Origin: Bacteroidota bacterium | GTDB taxonomy: Bacteria > Bacteroidota > Bacteroidia > Bacteroidales > NBLH01 | Assembly (NCBI GenBank): GCA_025361565.1 | Contig: JANYKN010000081.1 | Coordinates: forward strand, 1 to 64,000 | Reading direction: 5' to 3' | DNA length: 64,000 nt | In this document: in pieces, positions 44,135-54,127 of the stretch | Position numbering within the stretch: the first letter of the stretch is position 1 | Layout of the letters: each line of letters begins with the position of its first letter | Program-made: the position numbers and the translations under genes | The notes under the pieces: generated by a model | Told to the model about the DNA's origin: nothing | What the model saw: the letters and a program-made list of their open reading frames with translations, nothing else | Database searches by the model: none

Positions 44135-44689
44135 TTATTTGTTTACATTTTTAAACGGAATTCCAAATTCTTTCAATAATGCTAAACCTTCTTCATCAGA
44201 TTTTGCAGAAGTGACAAAAGTAATATTCATTCCAAGCATTTTACTAACTTGATCAATATTTATTTCTGGAAAAATGATTTGTTCAAGAACACCCATCGTG
44301 TAATTGCCTTTTCCGTCAAATTTATCACTCACACCACGAAAATCTCTAATCCTTGGAATAGATACAGAAATTAATCTTTCAAGGAACTCATACATCCTTT
44401 CGCGACGAAGTGTAACTTTAACACCAATTGGCATCTTTTTTCTCAATTTAAAATTGGAAATGTCTTTCTTAGACAATGTAGCAACAGCCTTTTGTCCAGT
44501 TATATCAGTCACTTCTTTAAGTGCGATATCCAACAATTTTTTGTCTGCAACAGCGGCTCCCACACCTTGGTTAATTACTATCTTCTCCAATTTGGGTACC
44601 TGCATGATGCTCTTATATCCAAACTCTTTCTGCAAATTTGGTATAATTTCTTCAGTATATTTCTTTTTAAGATTAGGCGTGTAGTCCAT
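44135..44689 (-). CDS. rplE: 50S ribosomal protein L5
   Basis: 184 residues. It contains the family pattern [19 protein letters not shown] and [20 protein letters not shown], and ends with an LLKEFGIPF segment. It binds 5S rRNA and contacts the P-site tRNA. Its start overlaps the rplX stop by 1 bp. Confidence 0.98.
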   Translation of the reverse strand: MDYTPNLKKKYTEEIIPNLQKEFGYKSIMQVPKLEKIVINQGVGAAVADKKLLDIALKEVTDITGQKAVATLSKKDISNFKLRKKMPIGVKVTLRRERMYEFLERLISVSIPRIRDFRGVSDKFDGKGNYTMGVLEQIIFPEINIDQVSKMLGMNITFVTSAKSDEEGLALLKEFGIPFKNVNK

Positions 44690-45012
44690 TACTTAATCTC
44701 CTCATTTGTTTTTTTAGAATATCGCACTAATTTGTTTTCAGCATTTTTTCTTCTTCCAATCCTAGTTGCAACTCCTTTTGTAGGATCAACCAGCATTAAA
44801 TTTGAAATATGAATAGGGGCTTCTTTTTTCACAATTCCACCTTGTGTATTGGTTGAATTTGGTTTTGTATGACGAGAAACCATATTTACTCCTTCAACCA
44901 AGGCTTTACTTTTTTCACGGTCAATTTCTAAAACCCTGCCTTTTTGGTTTTTGTAATCACCTGCGTTTACAATAACCATATCGCCTTTTTTTATATGTAA
45001 TTTCTTTTGCAT
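44689..45012 (-). CDS. rplX: 50S ribosomal protein L24
   Basis: 107 residues. The KOW motif near the N-terminus ([20 protein letters not shown]) and the conserved [12 protein letters not shown] and [12 protein letters not shown] segments identify it. It is an early-binding assembly protein. Confidence 0.98.
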   Translation of the reverse strand: MQKKLHIKKGDMVIVNAGDYKNQKGRVLEIDREKSKALVEGVNMVSRHTKPNSTNTQGGIVKKEAPIHISNLMLVDPTKGVATRIGRRKNAENKLVRYSKKTNEEIK

Positions 45013-45031
45013 AGGAATAATATTTTCTTAT

Positions 45032-45397
45032 TTATAGAACCTCAGGCGCTAGTGAAACAATTTTCATATACTTGCTGCGCAGTTCACGGGCAACTGGACC
45101 AAAAATTCTAGTACCACGCATTTCGCCAGCATTGTTTAACAAAACAACAGCGTTGTCGTCAAAACGGATATATGAACCATCAGGTCTTCTTATTTCTTTT
45201 TTTGTTCTTACTATAACAGCTTTAGAAACCGAACCTTTTTTAACTTCACTAGAAGGAATAGCACTTTTTATTGATACCACAACATTATCACCTACTCGTG
45301 CGTAACGTTTTTTTGTTCCTCCTAAAACTCGAATGACCAATACTTCTTTAGCGCCACTATTATCAGCAACTGCTAATCTTGATTCTTGTTGTACCAT
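45032..45397 (-). CDS. rplN: 50S ribosomal protein L14
   Basis: 121 residues. The start [20 protein letters not shown] and the later [20 protein letters not shown] are highly conserved. It sits at the subunit interface. It is 2 bp after rpsQ. Confidence 0.98.
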   Translation of the reverse strand: MVQQESRLAVADNSGAKEVLVIRVLGGTKKRYARVGDNVVVSIKSAIPSSEVKKGSVSKAVIVRTKKEIRRPDGSYIRFDDNAVVLLNNAGEMRGTRIFGPVARELRSKYMKIVSLAPEVL

Positions 45398-45399
45398 AA

Positions 45400-45657
45400 T
45401 TATTTAGCCTTTTCAATAATTTCGACAAGTCGCCAACTTTTATTTTTGCTTAAATGTCGGGTTTCCATTATTTTAACAAAATCCCCAATATTGCAAATAT
45501 TTTGCTCGTCGTGTGCCATGAATTTTTTGCTTTTATTGATAAATTTTCCATAAATTGGATGCTTTACCTTTCTGTTCACAAGAACAACAATGGACTTCTC
45601 CATTTTGTTACTTACTACCAATCCTGTACGTTCTTTACGTAAATTTCTATTTTCCAT
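45400..45657 (-). CDS. rpsQ: 30S ribosomal protein S17
   Basis: 85 residues, an OB-fold protein with [20 protein letters not shown] near the start and the [19 protein letters not shown] ending typical of S17. It lies between rpmC and rplN. Confidence 0.97.
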   Translation of the reverse strand: MENRNLRKERTGLVVSNKMEKSIVVLVNRKVKHPIYGKFINKSKKFMAHDEQNICNIGDFVKIMETRHLSKNKSWRLVEIIEKAK

Positions 45658-45670
45658 GATCTATCCGTAA

Positions 45671-45871
45671 CTATACTTTATTTTCTAATACCCTTTTTCG
45701 CATTTCGGTTTTTAACCGTGCGACCAGTTTCCTGGATTCACCAATTTTATTCGGGTTATCGAGTGGTGAAATAGTATGATTAAGCTTCATTTTAATCAAT
45801 AATGCTTTTTCATCTTCGACTTTCTCAATTAACTCTTTTGTGGTTAATTCTTTTATTTCAGAATTTTTCAT
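45671..45871 (-). CDS. rpmC: 50S ribosomal protein L29
   Basis: 66 residues, a two-helix protein. LTTKELIEKVEDEKALLIKM and the ending ARLKTEMRKR fit L29, which lies at the peptide exit tunnel. Its start overlaps the rplP stop by 1 bp. Confidence 0.96.
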   Translation of the reverse strand: MKNSEIKELTTKELIEKVEDEKALLIKMKLNHTISPLDNPNKIGESRKLVARLKTEMRKRVLENKV

Positions 45872-46305
45872 TATTCACCAATTAAAGATTCATCAAAATC
45901 ATGACGTACTATAAACTTTGTAGTGATTGGCAATTTTTGAGCTGCCAACCTTAATGCTTCTTTCGCAACTTGATAAGAAACTCCTTCCGCTTCAAACAAT
46001 ATTCTTCCGGGTGTAACTCTGGCAACCCATAATTCAGGTGCACCTTTACCTTTACCCATCCTAACCTCTGCAGGTTTTTTAGTAACCGGCTTATCAGGGA
46101 AAATACGAATCCATATTTGTCCTTCCCTTTTCATATGACGAGTAACAGCCTGTCGAGCAGCTTCAATCTGTCTAGCAGTTATCCATGTAGTCTCTAAAGC
46201 TTTAATTCCAAATGAACCGAATGCCAATTGATTACCTCTTTGAGCATTGCCTTTCATCCGCCCTTTCTGCTGTTTCCTAAATTTTGTCTTCTTTGGTTGT
46301 AACAT
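45871..46305 (-). CDS. rplP: 50S ribosomal protein L16
   Basis: 144 residues. It starts [20 protein letters not shown] and contains the signature [20 protein letters not shown], then [20 protein letters not shown]. It organises the A-site region of the large subunit. Confidence 0.98.
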   Translation of the reverse strand: MLQPKKTKFRKQQKGRMKGNAQRGNQLAFGSFGIKALETTWITARQIEAARQAVTRHMKREGQIWIRIFPDKPVTKKPAEVRMGKGKGAPELWVARVTPGRILFEAEGVSYQVAKEALRLAAQKLPITTKFIVRHDFDESLIGE

Positions 46306-46326
46306 AACGCGCTAAAAATTTAAAAT

Positions 46327-47022
46327 CTATTTCCTACGTTTCTTAAAGGTTTTTTGTCTTGGGTTTTTAGCTCCAAAATTTGGAGACAAATCTCTTTTTC
46401 CAAAAACTTCCCCTTTAAAAATCCAAACTTTAATTCCGATTAGGCCAACCTTTGTATGAGCTTCGGATAAACTGTAATCAATATCTGCCCTAAAAGTATG
46501 TAGAGGAATCCGACCTTCTTTATATTTTTCGGATCTTGCCATTTCTGCTCCATTTAACCTGCCAGAAATCAAAACTTTGATTCCTTCTGCTCCCATTCTC
46601 ATAGTGGAAGCGATTGACATTTTTATTGCTCTTCTATAAGCAATGTTGCCTTCAACCTGACGAGCTATATTAGCTCCAACCAGCACTGCATCAAGTTCAG
46701 GTCTTTTTATTTCAAAGATATTGATTTGGACTTCCTTTTTGGTAATTTTCTTCAACTCTTCTTTCAGTTTGTCAACTTCCTGACCACTTTTCCCAATAAT
46801 GATTCCTGGTCTAGAGGTATGAACTGTAACTGTGATAAGTTTCAAGGTACGCTCAATAACTATTTTTGAAACATTTGCTTTAGATAGACGAACATTTAAA
46901 TAATTTCTTATTTTACTGTCTTCGACTAATTTATTGGCGTATTTATTTCCACCAAACCAGTTAGAATCCCAACCTTTTATGATTCCTAACCTATTGCTTA
47001 TCGGATTTACCTTTTGTCCCAT
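46327..47022 (-). CDS. rpsC: 30S ribosomal protein S3
   Basis: 231 residues. It starts [23 protein letters not shown] domain with the GKSG loop ([20 protein letters not shown]) is followed by the S3 C-terminal domain ([20 protein letters not shown]). It is at the mRNA entry site. Confidence 0.98.
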   Translation of the reverse strand: MGQKVNPISNRLGIIKGWDSNWFGGNKYANKLVEDSKIRNYLNVRLSKANVSKIVIERTLKLITVTVHTSRPGIIIGKSGQEVDKLKEELKKITKKEVQINIFEIKRPELDAVLVGANIARQVEGNIAYRRAIKMSIASTMRMGAEGIKVLISGRLNGAEMARSEKYKEGRIPLHTFRADIDYSLSEAHTKVGLIGIKVWIFKGEVFGKRDLSPNFGAKNPRQKTFKKRRK

Positions 47023-47427
47023 CTACTCTGAAATTTGTTTGCTTTCTAAAATAATAGTAACATGATTTGACCTTTTGCGAATTCGATGTGCCCTTCCTTG
47101 TGGCGCTGGTCTTAATCTTTTCAACATTCTACCAGAATCTACAAAAACTTCTTTTACAAAAAGATTTGCATCTTCCATTCGAACTCCTTCATTCTTGATC
47201 TGCCAGTTAGAAATTGCCGAAAGAAGTAATTTTTCCAATTTCCTGGAGGCTTCTTTGGGGCTAAATTTAAGCAGATCAAGTGCACGCTTAACGCCAACAC
47301 CTCGTACTAAATCTGCAACTAATCGCATTTTCCTAGGTGATGTTGGACAATTTCTTAAAGCTGCGCTATATTTGGTCTTTTTAGCTTCTTTTATTGCTTC
47401 TGCCCGGTTATGTTTTCTTGCTCCCAT
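47023..47427 (-). CDS. rplV: 50S ribosomal protein L22
   Basis: 134 residues. The motif [20 protein letters not shown] and the C-terminal [20 protein letters not shown], whose hairpin reaches into the exit tunnel, identify L22. Its stop abuts the rpsC start. Confidence 0.98.
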   Translation of the reverse strand: MGARKHNRAEAIKEAKKTKYSAALRNCPTSPRKMRLVADLVRGVGVKRALDLLKFSPKEASRKLEKLLLSAISNWQIKNEGVRMEDANLFVKEVFVDSGRMLKRLRPAPQGRAHRIRKRSNHVTIILESKQISE

Positions 47428-47458
47428 TTTATATTTTGTTATCTTTTGGAATCTTTAA

Positions 47459-47728
47459 TTAACGCTTCTTATTTCCTGCATGTCCCCTAAATATCCTTGT
47501 GGGAGCAAATTCGCCTAATTTATGGCCAACCATGTTCTCTGTAACATATACGGGAATAAATTTATTTCCATTATGAACAGCGATTGTGTGTCCTACAAAA
47601 TCTGGAGAAATCATCGAAGTCCTTGACCAAGTTTTTATCACTGATTTTTTTCCTGCTTCGTTCATTGCAAGAACTTTTTTCTCAAGCTTATAACTTATAA
47701 ATGGACCTTTTTTCAGTGAACGACTCAT
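47459..47728 (-). CDS. rpsS: 30S ribosomal protein S19
   Basis: 89 residues. It starts [20 protein letters not shown] and has the ending [20 protein letters not shown]. It pairs with S13 in the head of the small subunit. Confidence 0.98.
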   Translation of the reverse strand: MSRSLKKGPFISYKLEKKVLAMNEAGKKSVIKTWSRTSMISPDFVGHTIAVHNGNKFIPVYVTENMVGHKLGEFAPTRIFRGHAGNKKR

Positions 47729-47746
47729 ATTTCTAGATATAAAGTA

Positions 47747-48571
47747 TTATTTCTTTCTTTTTTCAACAATATATTTATTCGATGTTTTCTTCTTAGCCCT
47801 GGTTTTAAATCCTTTAGCTAATAAACCTTTTCTTGACCTAGGGTGTCCACCGGTTGCACGGCCTTCACCACCACCCATTGGATGGTCAACAGGGTTCATG
47901 GCAACACCACGTACTCTTGGACGACGGCCTAACCATCTACTTCTACCAGCTTTACCAGATTTTTCTAGAGCATGATCAGAATTCGAAACAGAACCTATGG
48001 TCGCTTTACAAGTTACCAGAATCATTCTGGATTCTCCTGAAGGCATCTTAATAATTGCATACTTACCATCCCTTGAAGTTAACTGGGCATAGGTTCCTGC
48101 ACTTCTAGCAATAACTGCTCCGCCGTTTGGTTGCATTTCAATATTGTGAACAACCGTTCCAAGTGGAATATCAGAAAGATATAATGTATTGCCAATTTCC
48201 GGTGCAATCCCTTTACCTGAATTCAATTCTTGGCCAACTTTTAAACCATTAGGAGAAATGATGTATCTTTTCTCCCCATCGGCATAAACAACCAATGCAA
48301 TTCTTGCAGATCTGTTTGGATCGTACTCTATTGTTTTAACTATTGCAGGAATTCCTTCTTTATCCCTAGCAAAATCAACCATTCTGTATTTTCTTTTATG
48401 ACCACCACCGATATTTCTAACAGTCATTTTACCTGTATCATTTCTACCGCCAGTGCGTTTTCTAGTTTGCAATAACGATTTTTCAGGTATGTTGGTGGTT
48501 ATATCATCAAAATTACTTATGATTTTCCCTCTTTGTCCCGGAGTTGTCGGATTAATTTTTCGTACAGCCAT
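47747..48571 (-). CDS. rplB: 50S ribosomal protein L2
   Basis: 274 residues. It contains [20 protein letters not shown] in the first half and the near-invariant [20 protein letters not shown] near the C-terminus, which approaches the peptidyl transferase centre. Normal length. Confidence 0.98.
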   Translation of the reverse strand: MAVRKINPTTPGQRGKIISNFDDITTNIPEKSLLQTRKRTGGRNDTGKMTVRNIGGGHKRKYRMVDFARDKEGIPAIVKTIEYDPNRSARIALVVYADGEKRYIISPNGLKVGQELNSGKGIAPEIGNTLYLSDIPLGTVVHNIEMQPNGGAVIARSAGTYAQLTSRDGKYAIIKMPSGESRMILVTCKATIGSVSNSDHALEKSGKAGRSRWLGRRPRVRGVAMNPVDHPMGGGEGRATGGHPRSRKGLLAKGFKTRAKKKTSNKYIVEKRKK

Positions 48572-48576
48572 TTTTC

Positions 48577-48867
48577 TTAAATATTGCTATAAAAATCTAT
48601 TGTATCCCCTTGAATCAAGGTAATAACTGCTTTTTTAAAGGCATTTTCCGATCCATGAACTATACCAGTTTTGGTATATCTCGATTTGGTTTTTCCAGAA
48701 TAGCGCATTGTATTTACAGATTCTACAGATACGTTATACAAACTCTCTACAGCTTTTTTAATCTGTATTTTATTTGCATCTTTTGCGACTATGAAGCCAA
48801 AACAATTAAGTTTTTCGCTCTGCGCCGTCATTTTTTCAGTGATAATGGGCCTCAATAAAATTTCCAT
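48577..48867 (-). CDS. rplW: 50S ribosomal protein L23
   Basis: 96 residues. It starts [20 protein letters not shown] and has the conserved [20 protein letters not shown] helix. L23 is the docking site for trigger factor and SRP at the exit tunnel. Confidence 0.97.
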   Translation of the reverse strand: MEILLRPIITEKMTAQSEKLNCFGFIVAKDANKIQIKKAVESLYNVSVESVNTMRYSGKTKSRYTKTGIVHGSENAFKKAVITLIQGDTIDFYSNI

Positions 48868-48869
48868 TT

Positions 48870-49493
48870 CTAAAATGTTTTTTCTAGAGCATCAATTGAG
48901 CTTTCGGCAAAGATTAATGCTTTGGCGTTAATGATGTCATAAGTTGTTAATTCTGAAATTGTTACAGTCTTAGATCCCTGTAAATTTCTGGATGACAAAT
49001 ATATGTTTTTATTTGCTTCCCCTAAAACTAAAAGTGATTTTTTATCTCCTAATTTAAGATTATTTTTAATCTCCTGATACTGTTTAGTTTGAGGAGTTTC
49101 AAAATTGAAATCTTCGATAATAAATACTTCTTCAGATAAAGCTTTGTATGTTAATGCAGATTTTCTGGCAACCAATTTTAGCTTTTTATTCAATTTAAAG
49201 CTATAATCTTTTGGTCTAGGACCAAAAACACGTCCACCACCTCTAAATATAGGATTTTTTATACTTCCAAACCTTGCAGAACCTGTTCCTTTTTGTTTCT
49301 TCAACTTTCTGGTACTACCAGCAATTTCAGCCCGTTCCTTCGATTTATGGGTACCTTGTCTGTTATTTGCCATGAATTGTTTAACATCCAAATAAATAGC
49401 ATGATCATTCGGTTCTACCCCAAAAATTGAATCGTTCAGATTAACTTGTCGGCCAGTATCTTCTCCTTTGATATTATATACTTTCAGTTCCAT
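48870..49493 (-). CDS. rplD: 50S ribosomal protein L4
   Basis: 207 residues. The tunnel loop region [20 protein letters not shown] and [20 protein letters not shown] are clearly L4. In many bacteria L4 represses the S10 operon. Its start overlaps the rplC stop by 1 bp. Confidence 0.98.
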   Translation of the reverse strand: MELKVYNIKGEDTGRQVNLNDSIFGVEPNDHAIYLDVKQFMANNRQGTHKSKERAEIAGSTRKLKKQKGTGSARFGSIKNPIFRGGGRVFGPRPKDYSFKLNKKLKLVARKSALTYKALSEEVFIIEDFNFETPQTKQYQEIKNNLKLGDKKSLLVLGEANKNIYLSSRNLQGSKTVTISELTTYDIINAKALIFAESSIDALEKTF

Positions 49494-50110
49494 TATTTCT
49501 CAACAATTAAATATGAACCTTTTGGTCCCGGAACGGAACCTTTAACCACTAATAAATTGTTTTCAGTAATTATCTTCATTACTTTTAGGTTGATAACCTT
49601 TATTTTGTCACCACCTGTTCTACCAGCCATTCTTATTCCTTTGAAAACTCTTGAAGGATAAGATGAAGCACCAAGTGAACCAGGAGCTCTCAACCTGTTA
49701 TGTTGACCATGAGTTGCACCACCAACGCCAGCAAAACCATGTCTTTTAACAACACCCTGAAAACCTTTACCTTTACTTACTCCACTAATATCTAAAAAAA
49801 GATCATCATTGAAATAATCAACTGTAAGTACATCACCAATTTTCCAATCCTTAATAAAACCTTTAAGTTCTATCACTTTGTTTTTAGGTGTTGTATTTGC
49901 TTTTTTAAAGTGCCCTAACTCAGCTTTAGTTGTATGCTTTTCTTTTTTTTCATCGAATGCAAGCTGTATTGCATTATAACCGTCATTTTCAATTGTTTTG
50001 ATTTGGGTTATTATACAAGGACCTACTTCGATTACAGTGCATGGAATGTTTTTTCCCTCGGCACTGAATACGGATGTCATTCCGACTTTTTTTCCTATTA
50101 AACCTGGCAT
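49493..50110 (-). CDS. rplC: 50S ribosomal protein L3
   Basis: 205 residues. It starts [20 protein letters not shown]. The central [20 protein letters not shown] and the [17 protein letters not shown] segments are the conserved L3 core reaching the catalytic centre. Confidence 0.98.
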   Translation of the reverse strand: MPGLIGKKVGMTSVFSAEGKNIPCTVIEVGPCIITQIKTIENDGYNAIQLAFDEKKEKHTTKAELGHFKKANTTPKNKVIELKGFIKDWKIGDVLTVDYFNDDLFLDISGVSKGKGFQGVVKRHGFAGVGGATHGQHNRLRAPGSLGASSYPSRVFKGIRMAGRTGGDKIKVINLKVMKIITENNLLVVKGSVPGPKGSYLIVEK

Positions 50111-50129
50111 CTTGAGATTAATTTAAACC

Positions 50130-50435
50130 TTATACTTTTATTTCAACTTCTACACCACTAGGCAACTCTAATTTCATCAAAGCATCAATCGTTTTTGGTG
50201 TTGAACTATAAATATCGATTAACCGTTTAAACGATGAAAGTTGAAATTGTTCACGTGCTTTTTTGTTTACGAAAGGAGATCTTAACACTGTAAAAACCCT
50301 GCGATGTGTTGGCAATGGAATTGGCCCACTGACAACTGCGCCTGTTGCTTTTACTGTTTTCACAATTTTTTCAGCTGAATTATCTACTAAATTGTGATCG
50401 TAAGATTTCAATTTTATTCGAATCTTCTGACTCAT
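50130..50435 (-). CDS. rpsJ: 30S ribosomal protein S10
   Basis: 101 residues. It starts [20 protein letters not shown] and contains the [20 protein letters not shown] motif of S10/NusE, which also takes part in antitermination. It lies 11 bp after fusA, with no tuf gene between. Confidence 0.98.
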   Translation of the reverse strand: MSQKIRIKLKSYDHNLVDNSAEKIVKTVKATGAVVSGPIPLPTHRRVFTVLRSPFVNKKAREQFQLSSFKRLIDIYSSTPKTIDALMKLELPSGVEVEIKV

Positions 50436-50446
50436 AAGATTATTTA

Positions 50447-52549
50447 TTATTCTGTTTTACCGATATTTTTAGCAATAACCTCTTTTGCAATACTCTCTGG
50501 CACTGGTGCATAATGTGAGAACTCCATTGTTGAAGTAGCCCGTCCAGATGAAAGCGTTCTTAAAACTGTAACATATCCAAATTTCTCTGACAATGGTACT
50601 TTAGCCTTTATAACCCTTGCATTTCCTTTAGATTCCATGCCCAGTATTTGGCCTCGACGTTTGTTAAAGTCAGAAATTATATCACCCATATATTCTTCCG
50701 GAGTTACTACCTCATCAGCCATAATTGGCTCTAGCAATACAGGCTTGGCTTTTGCAGCAGCATGTCTAAATGCAAGCTTAGCTGCTAATTCGAAAGATAA
50801 TTGATCAGAATCGACTGCGTGGTAAGAACCATCCAACAGCGTTACCTTCAAACTATCAACTGGATATCCGGCAAGTGGACCATTTGATAATGCTTCTTTG
50901 AAACCTTTTTCAATTGGAGCAATATATTCTCTTGGAATATTTCCACCTTTAATCTCATCAATAAATTGTAAACCAACATGTCCTTCATCTGCAGGTTCGA
51001 TACGAACACTTATATCTGCAAATTTTCCACGGCCACCAGTTTGCTTTTTAAATACTTCCCTATGTGTAACAATTCCTGTAATAGCTTCTTTATATGCCAC
51101 TTGTGGAGCACCTTGGTTACATTCTACTTTAAATTCACGCTTTAATCTATCAAGTAATATTTCCAGGTGAAGTTCTCCCATACCACTAATAATAGTTTGT
51201 CCAGTAGCATCATCTGTTTTTATTTTAAAAGTCGGATCTTCTTCTGCTAACTTATACAATGCTGTACCGAGTTTATCCAAATCTGCCTGAGTTTTTGGCT
51301 CAATTGCTACCCCAATAACTGGTTCTGGGAATGTCATTGACTCAAGTATAATTTGCTTATCTTCAGTACACAAAGTATCGCCTGTGCGTATATCTTTAAA
51401 ACCAACTGCTGAACAAATATCCCCTGCATGGATTTCATCCTTAGGGTTTTGTTTGTTTGCATGCATTTGATATAATCTCGAAATCCGTTCTTTCTTTCTT
51501 GTTCTTGGATTGTAAACATACGAACCAGATTGAAGAACACCTGAATATACTCTTATATAAGCCAGACGCCCTACGTAAGGATCTGTTGCTATTTTAAAAG
51601 CTAAAGCCGACAAAGGTTCATTATCCGAAGGTTGTCTAACAACTTGTACTTCATCTTTAGGATTAAAACCTTCAATTCCCTCAATATCTAAAGGGCTAGG
51701 AAGTAATCCAACAACAGCATCGAGTAATCTTTGAACACCTTTATTTTTAAACGCAGAACCACAAAGAACTGGAACAATTTTCATATCAATAACAGCCTTC
51801 CTTGTAACTGCCATAAACTCTTCGACAGTAATTGATTCTCTATCCTCAAAAAATCTTTCAAGAAAATGATCATCAGATTCAGCAACTGCTTCAACTAATT
51901 TTTCGCGCCACTCTTCTACAGTGTCAACTAAATCAGCAGGAATTTCAGTATATTCATATCGCATTCCTATTTCAGCATCCTCTTTCCAAACAATTGCTTT
52001 TCTTTCAATTAGATCAACCAATCCAATAAAGTTTTCTTCAGCACCTATTGGTATTTGAAGTGGAACAGGATTAGCACCTAATTTTTCTTTAATTTCTGAT
52101 ACAACTTTGAAAAAATCAGCCCCATTTCTGTCCATTTTATTGATAAATGCCATACGTGGAACTTTGTACTTATCCGCTTGACGCCAAACAGTTTCGCTTT
52201 GAGGTTCAACACCGCCAACTGCACAAAAAACTGCAACTGCACCATCTAAAACTCTCAATGAACGTTCTACTTCAACAGTAAAGTCAACGTGTCCTGGAGT
52301 ATCAATAATATTAACTTTATATTCGTCTTCTTTGTATTTCCAAAATGTTGTTGTTGCTGCGGCAGTTATTGTAATTCCCCGCTCCTGCTCCTGAATCATC
52401 CAATCCATTGTAGCAGCACCATCATGTACCTCTCCAAGCTTGTGGGTAACACCAGTATAGAAAAGTATTCTCTCGGTTAATGTCGTTTTACCGGCATCAA
52501 TGTGAGCCATTATCCCAATATTTCTTGTATAATTTAAATCCCTTGCCAT
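50447..52549 (-). CDS. fusA: Elongation factor G
   Basis: 700 residues, the normal length. G1 is [20 protein letters not shown], switch I contains ERGITI, G3 is DTPGHVDF with the catalytic histidine, and G4 is NKMD. Domain IV contains the conserved [20 protein letters not shown]. It drives ribosome translocation with GTP. The canonical copy contrasts with the divergent paralogue at 54128. It lies between rpsG and rpsJ. Confidence 0.98.
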   Translation of the reverse strand: MARDLNYTRNIGIMAHIDAGKTTLTERILFYTGVTHKLGEVHDGAATMDWMIQEQERGITITAAATTTFWKYKEDEYKVNIIDTPGHVDFTVEVERSLRVLDGAVAVFCAVGGVEPQSETVWRQADKYKVPRMAFINKMDRNGADFFKVVSEIKEKLGANPVPLQIPIGAEENFIGLVDLIERKAIVWKEDAEIGMRYEYTEIPADLVDTVEEWREKLVEAVAESDDHFLERFFEDRESITVEEFMAVTRKAVIDMKIVPVLCGSAFKNKGVQRLLDAVVGLLPSPLDIEGIEGFNPKDEVQVVRQPSDNEPLSALAFKIATDPYVGRLAYIRVYSGVLQSGSYVYNPRTRKKERISRLYQMHANKQNPKDEIHAGDICSAVGFKDIRTGDTLCTEDKQIILESMTFPEPVIGVAIEPKTQADLDKLGTALYKLAEEDPTFKIKTDDATGQTIISGMGELHLEILLDRLKREFKVECNQGAPQVAYKEAITGIVTHREVFKKQTGGRGKFADISVRIEPADEGHVGLQFIDEIKGGNIPREYIAPIEKGFKEALSNGPLAGYPVDSLKVTLLDGSYHAVDSDQLSFELAAKLAFRHAAAKAKPVLLEPIMADEVVTPEEYMGDIISDFNKRRGQILGMESKGNARVIKAKVPLSEKFGYVTVLRTLSSGRATSTMEFSHYAPVPESIAKEVIAKNIGKTE

Positions 52550-52567
52550 TTTTCTTATCTCTCTCTT

Positions 52568-53044
52568 CTAGAATTTAAAGAATGCAAATGCTTTATTGGC
52601 CTCTGCCATTCTGTGCATATCTTCTTTTTTCTTGAAGGCACCGCCTTCTTCATTATATGCAGCTAAAATTTCAGCTGCCAATTTTTCACCCATGGATTTT
52701 CCACTACGTTTACGAGCGAATGTAACCATGTTTTTAATACTAATGGAAACTTTTCTTTCTGCTCTTATTTCCATAGGAACTTGGAATGTCGCACCACCTA
52801 CACGGCGACTTTTAACTTCAACCATTGGTGTGATATTTTCTAAAGCTTTTTTCCAAATATCTAATGGGCTTTTATCAATGTTGGCAGACTTCTCTTTTAC
52901 AATGTCCAAAGCACTGTAAAAAATATTATATGAAGTATTCTTTTTACCTGAAATCATTAAATCATTAACAAACCTGGTAACCAGTGTATCTGTAAATTTA
53001 GGATCCGGTAATAAAATCCGCTTTTTTGGTTTTCTTTTTCTCAT
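52568..53044 (-). CDS. rpsG: 30S ribosomal protein S7
   Basis: 158 residues. It starts [20 protein letters not shown]. The motif [20 protein letters not shown] is the S7 signature. It organises the head of the small subunit at the decoding site. Confidence 0.98.
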   Translation of the reverse strand: MRKRKPKKRILLPDPKFTDTLVTRFVNDLMISGKKNTSYNIFYSALDIVKEKSANIDKSPLDIWKKALENITPMVEVKSRRVGGATFQVPMEIRAERKVSISIKNMVTFARKRSGKSMGEKLAAEILAAYNEEGGAFKKKEDMHRMAEANKAFAFFKF

Positions 53045-53069
53045 TTTATTTCTAACCTAACGATTTTAA

Positions 53070-53450
53070 CTACTTTTTATCTTTTGGCCTTTTTGTACCG
53101 TATTTTGAACGTCTTTGTGTTCTTCCTTCAACACCTGAAGTATCAAGAGCACCTCTAATAATGTGATATCTCACACCTGGTAAATCTTTAACACGACCAC
53201 CCCTAATAAGTACAATCGAGTGCTCCTGTAAATTATGTCCTTCTCCGGGTATGTAAGCATTTACTTCTTTTCCATTTGTTAACCTTACTCTTGCAACCTT
53301 GCGCATTGCGGAGTTTGGCTTCTTAGGAGTAGTAGTGTATACCCTAACACACACACCTCTTCGTTGAGGACAATTATCTAAGGCTGGAGCTTTACTTTTT
53401 TCTACTATTTTTGCTCTTCCTATTCTTACTAATTGCTGAATTGTAGGCAT
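53070..53450 (-). CDS. rpsL: 30S ribosomal protein S12
   Basis: 126 residues. The decoding-site loops [20 protein letters not shown] and [18 protein letters not shown] are intact, with lysine at both positions that mutate in streptomycin-resistant strains (Lys44 and the Lys of GGRVKD). It is first in the operon, 45 bp downstream of a clear TACCTTTG promoter box. Confidence 0.98.
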   Translation of the reverse strand: MPTIQQLVRIGRAKIVEKSKAPALDNCPQRRGVCVRVYTTTPKKPNSAMRKVARVRLTNGKEVNAYIPGEGHNLQEHSIVLIRGGRVKDLPGVRYHIIRGALDTSGVEGRTQRRSKYGTKRPKDKK

Positions 53451-53494
53451 AAAGACTATATAATTTGTTGTTTTAATTTGTTAAAATTGGTCTG

Positions 53495-53502
53495 CAAAGG
53501 TA
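53495..53502 (-). promoter_or_regulatory. Promoter -7 box of the ribosomal operon (TACCTTTG)
   Basis: Exact TAnnTTTG match on the minus strand, followed by GC as in many strong promoters of this phylum, 45 bp before the rpsL start. About 20 bp further upstream an ATTG could serve as the -33 element. Confidence 0.65.
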
Positions 53503-54048
53503 AAAGATATTTTCTTTAATACAATAGCAACAAAAAAGATTTTACAATGAATTTGCTTGATTATCAAATTGCTTTTTTTTATAATATTATATATCAGTTA
53601 TTTATACTGTCATTTAATTGATTTTTTTTTTTAATCTTCGGCAATAAAAGTTCATTTTCTCAGATTTAAGATCTTATTAAATCAACGAATTTATTAGCTT
53701 ATAAGTTTATGTATAAGCGTATTGGCATACAATTTTTCTATTTATTTATAAATGATATCTTTTCTTAAGACTTGTTATGATTTGTCCTATAATCAATCAA
53801 ATAAAATAACTTGTTATAAATTATTTGCATTCATATTAAGAAAAGTATGTTATAGAATATCTAAAATTGAGAAATAATCAACAGAAACAATAGATAATCT
53901 ATTGATATACAATTATTAATATTATATAATTTTTAACTAAATCTAGAAAATTCAATTATTTAAAAAAATGAGAAAACGGTTCTGAACGATGAATTAAAAA
54001 GATTTTCAGAACACTTAAAGAAGAAGTTGGATGTATGTAAAATTTTAT

Positions 54049-54056
54049 TAATTTTG
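54049..54056 (+). promoter_or_regulatory. Possible promoter -7 box of the EF-G paralogue (TAATTTTG)
   Basis: Exact TAnnTTTG match 72 bp upstream of the start at 54128. The region is AT-rich, so a chance match is quite possible. Confidence 0.35.
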
Positions 54057-54127
54057 ACCGTCACAAATAAGAATACTATTTTAAACTATTGATTTTACTA
54101 ATATATTAACTACTTAAAAAGGATAGA

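Larger units (their letters stand above)
53451..54127. other. Divergent promoter region between rpsL and the EF-G paralogue
   Basis: About 680 bp, very AT-rich, without a gene. It holds the ribosomal-operon promoter at 53495 and a possible promoter for the EF-G paralogue at 54049. A weak inverted repeat (GTTCTGA ... TCAGAAC, about 53976-54012) lies between. Confidence 0.5.
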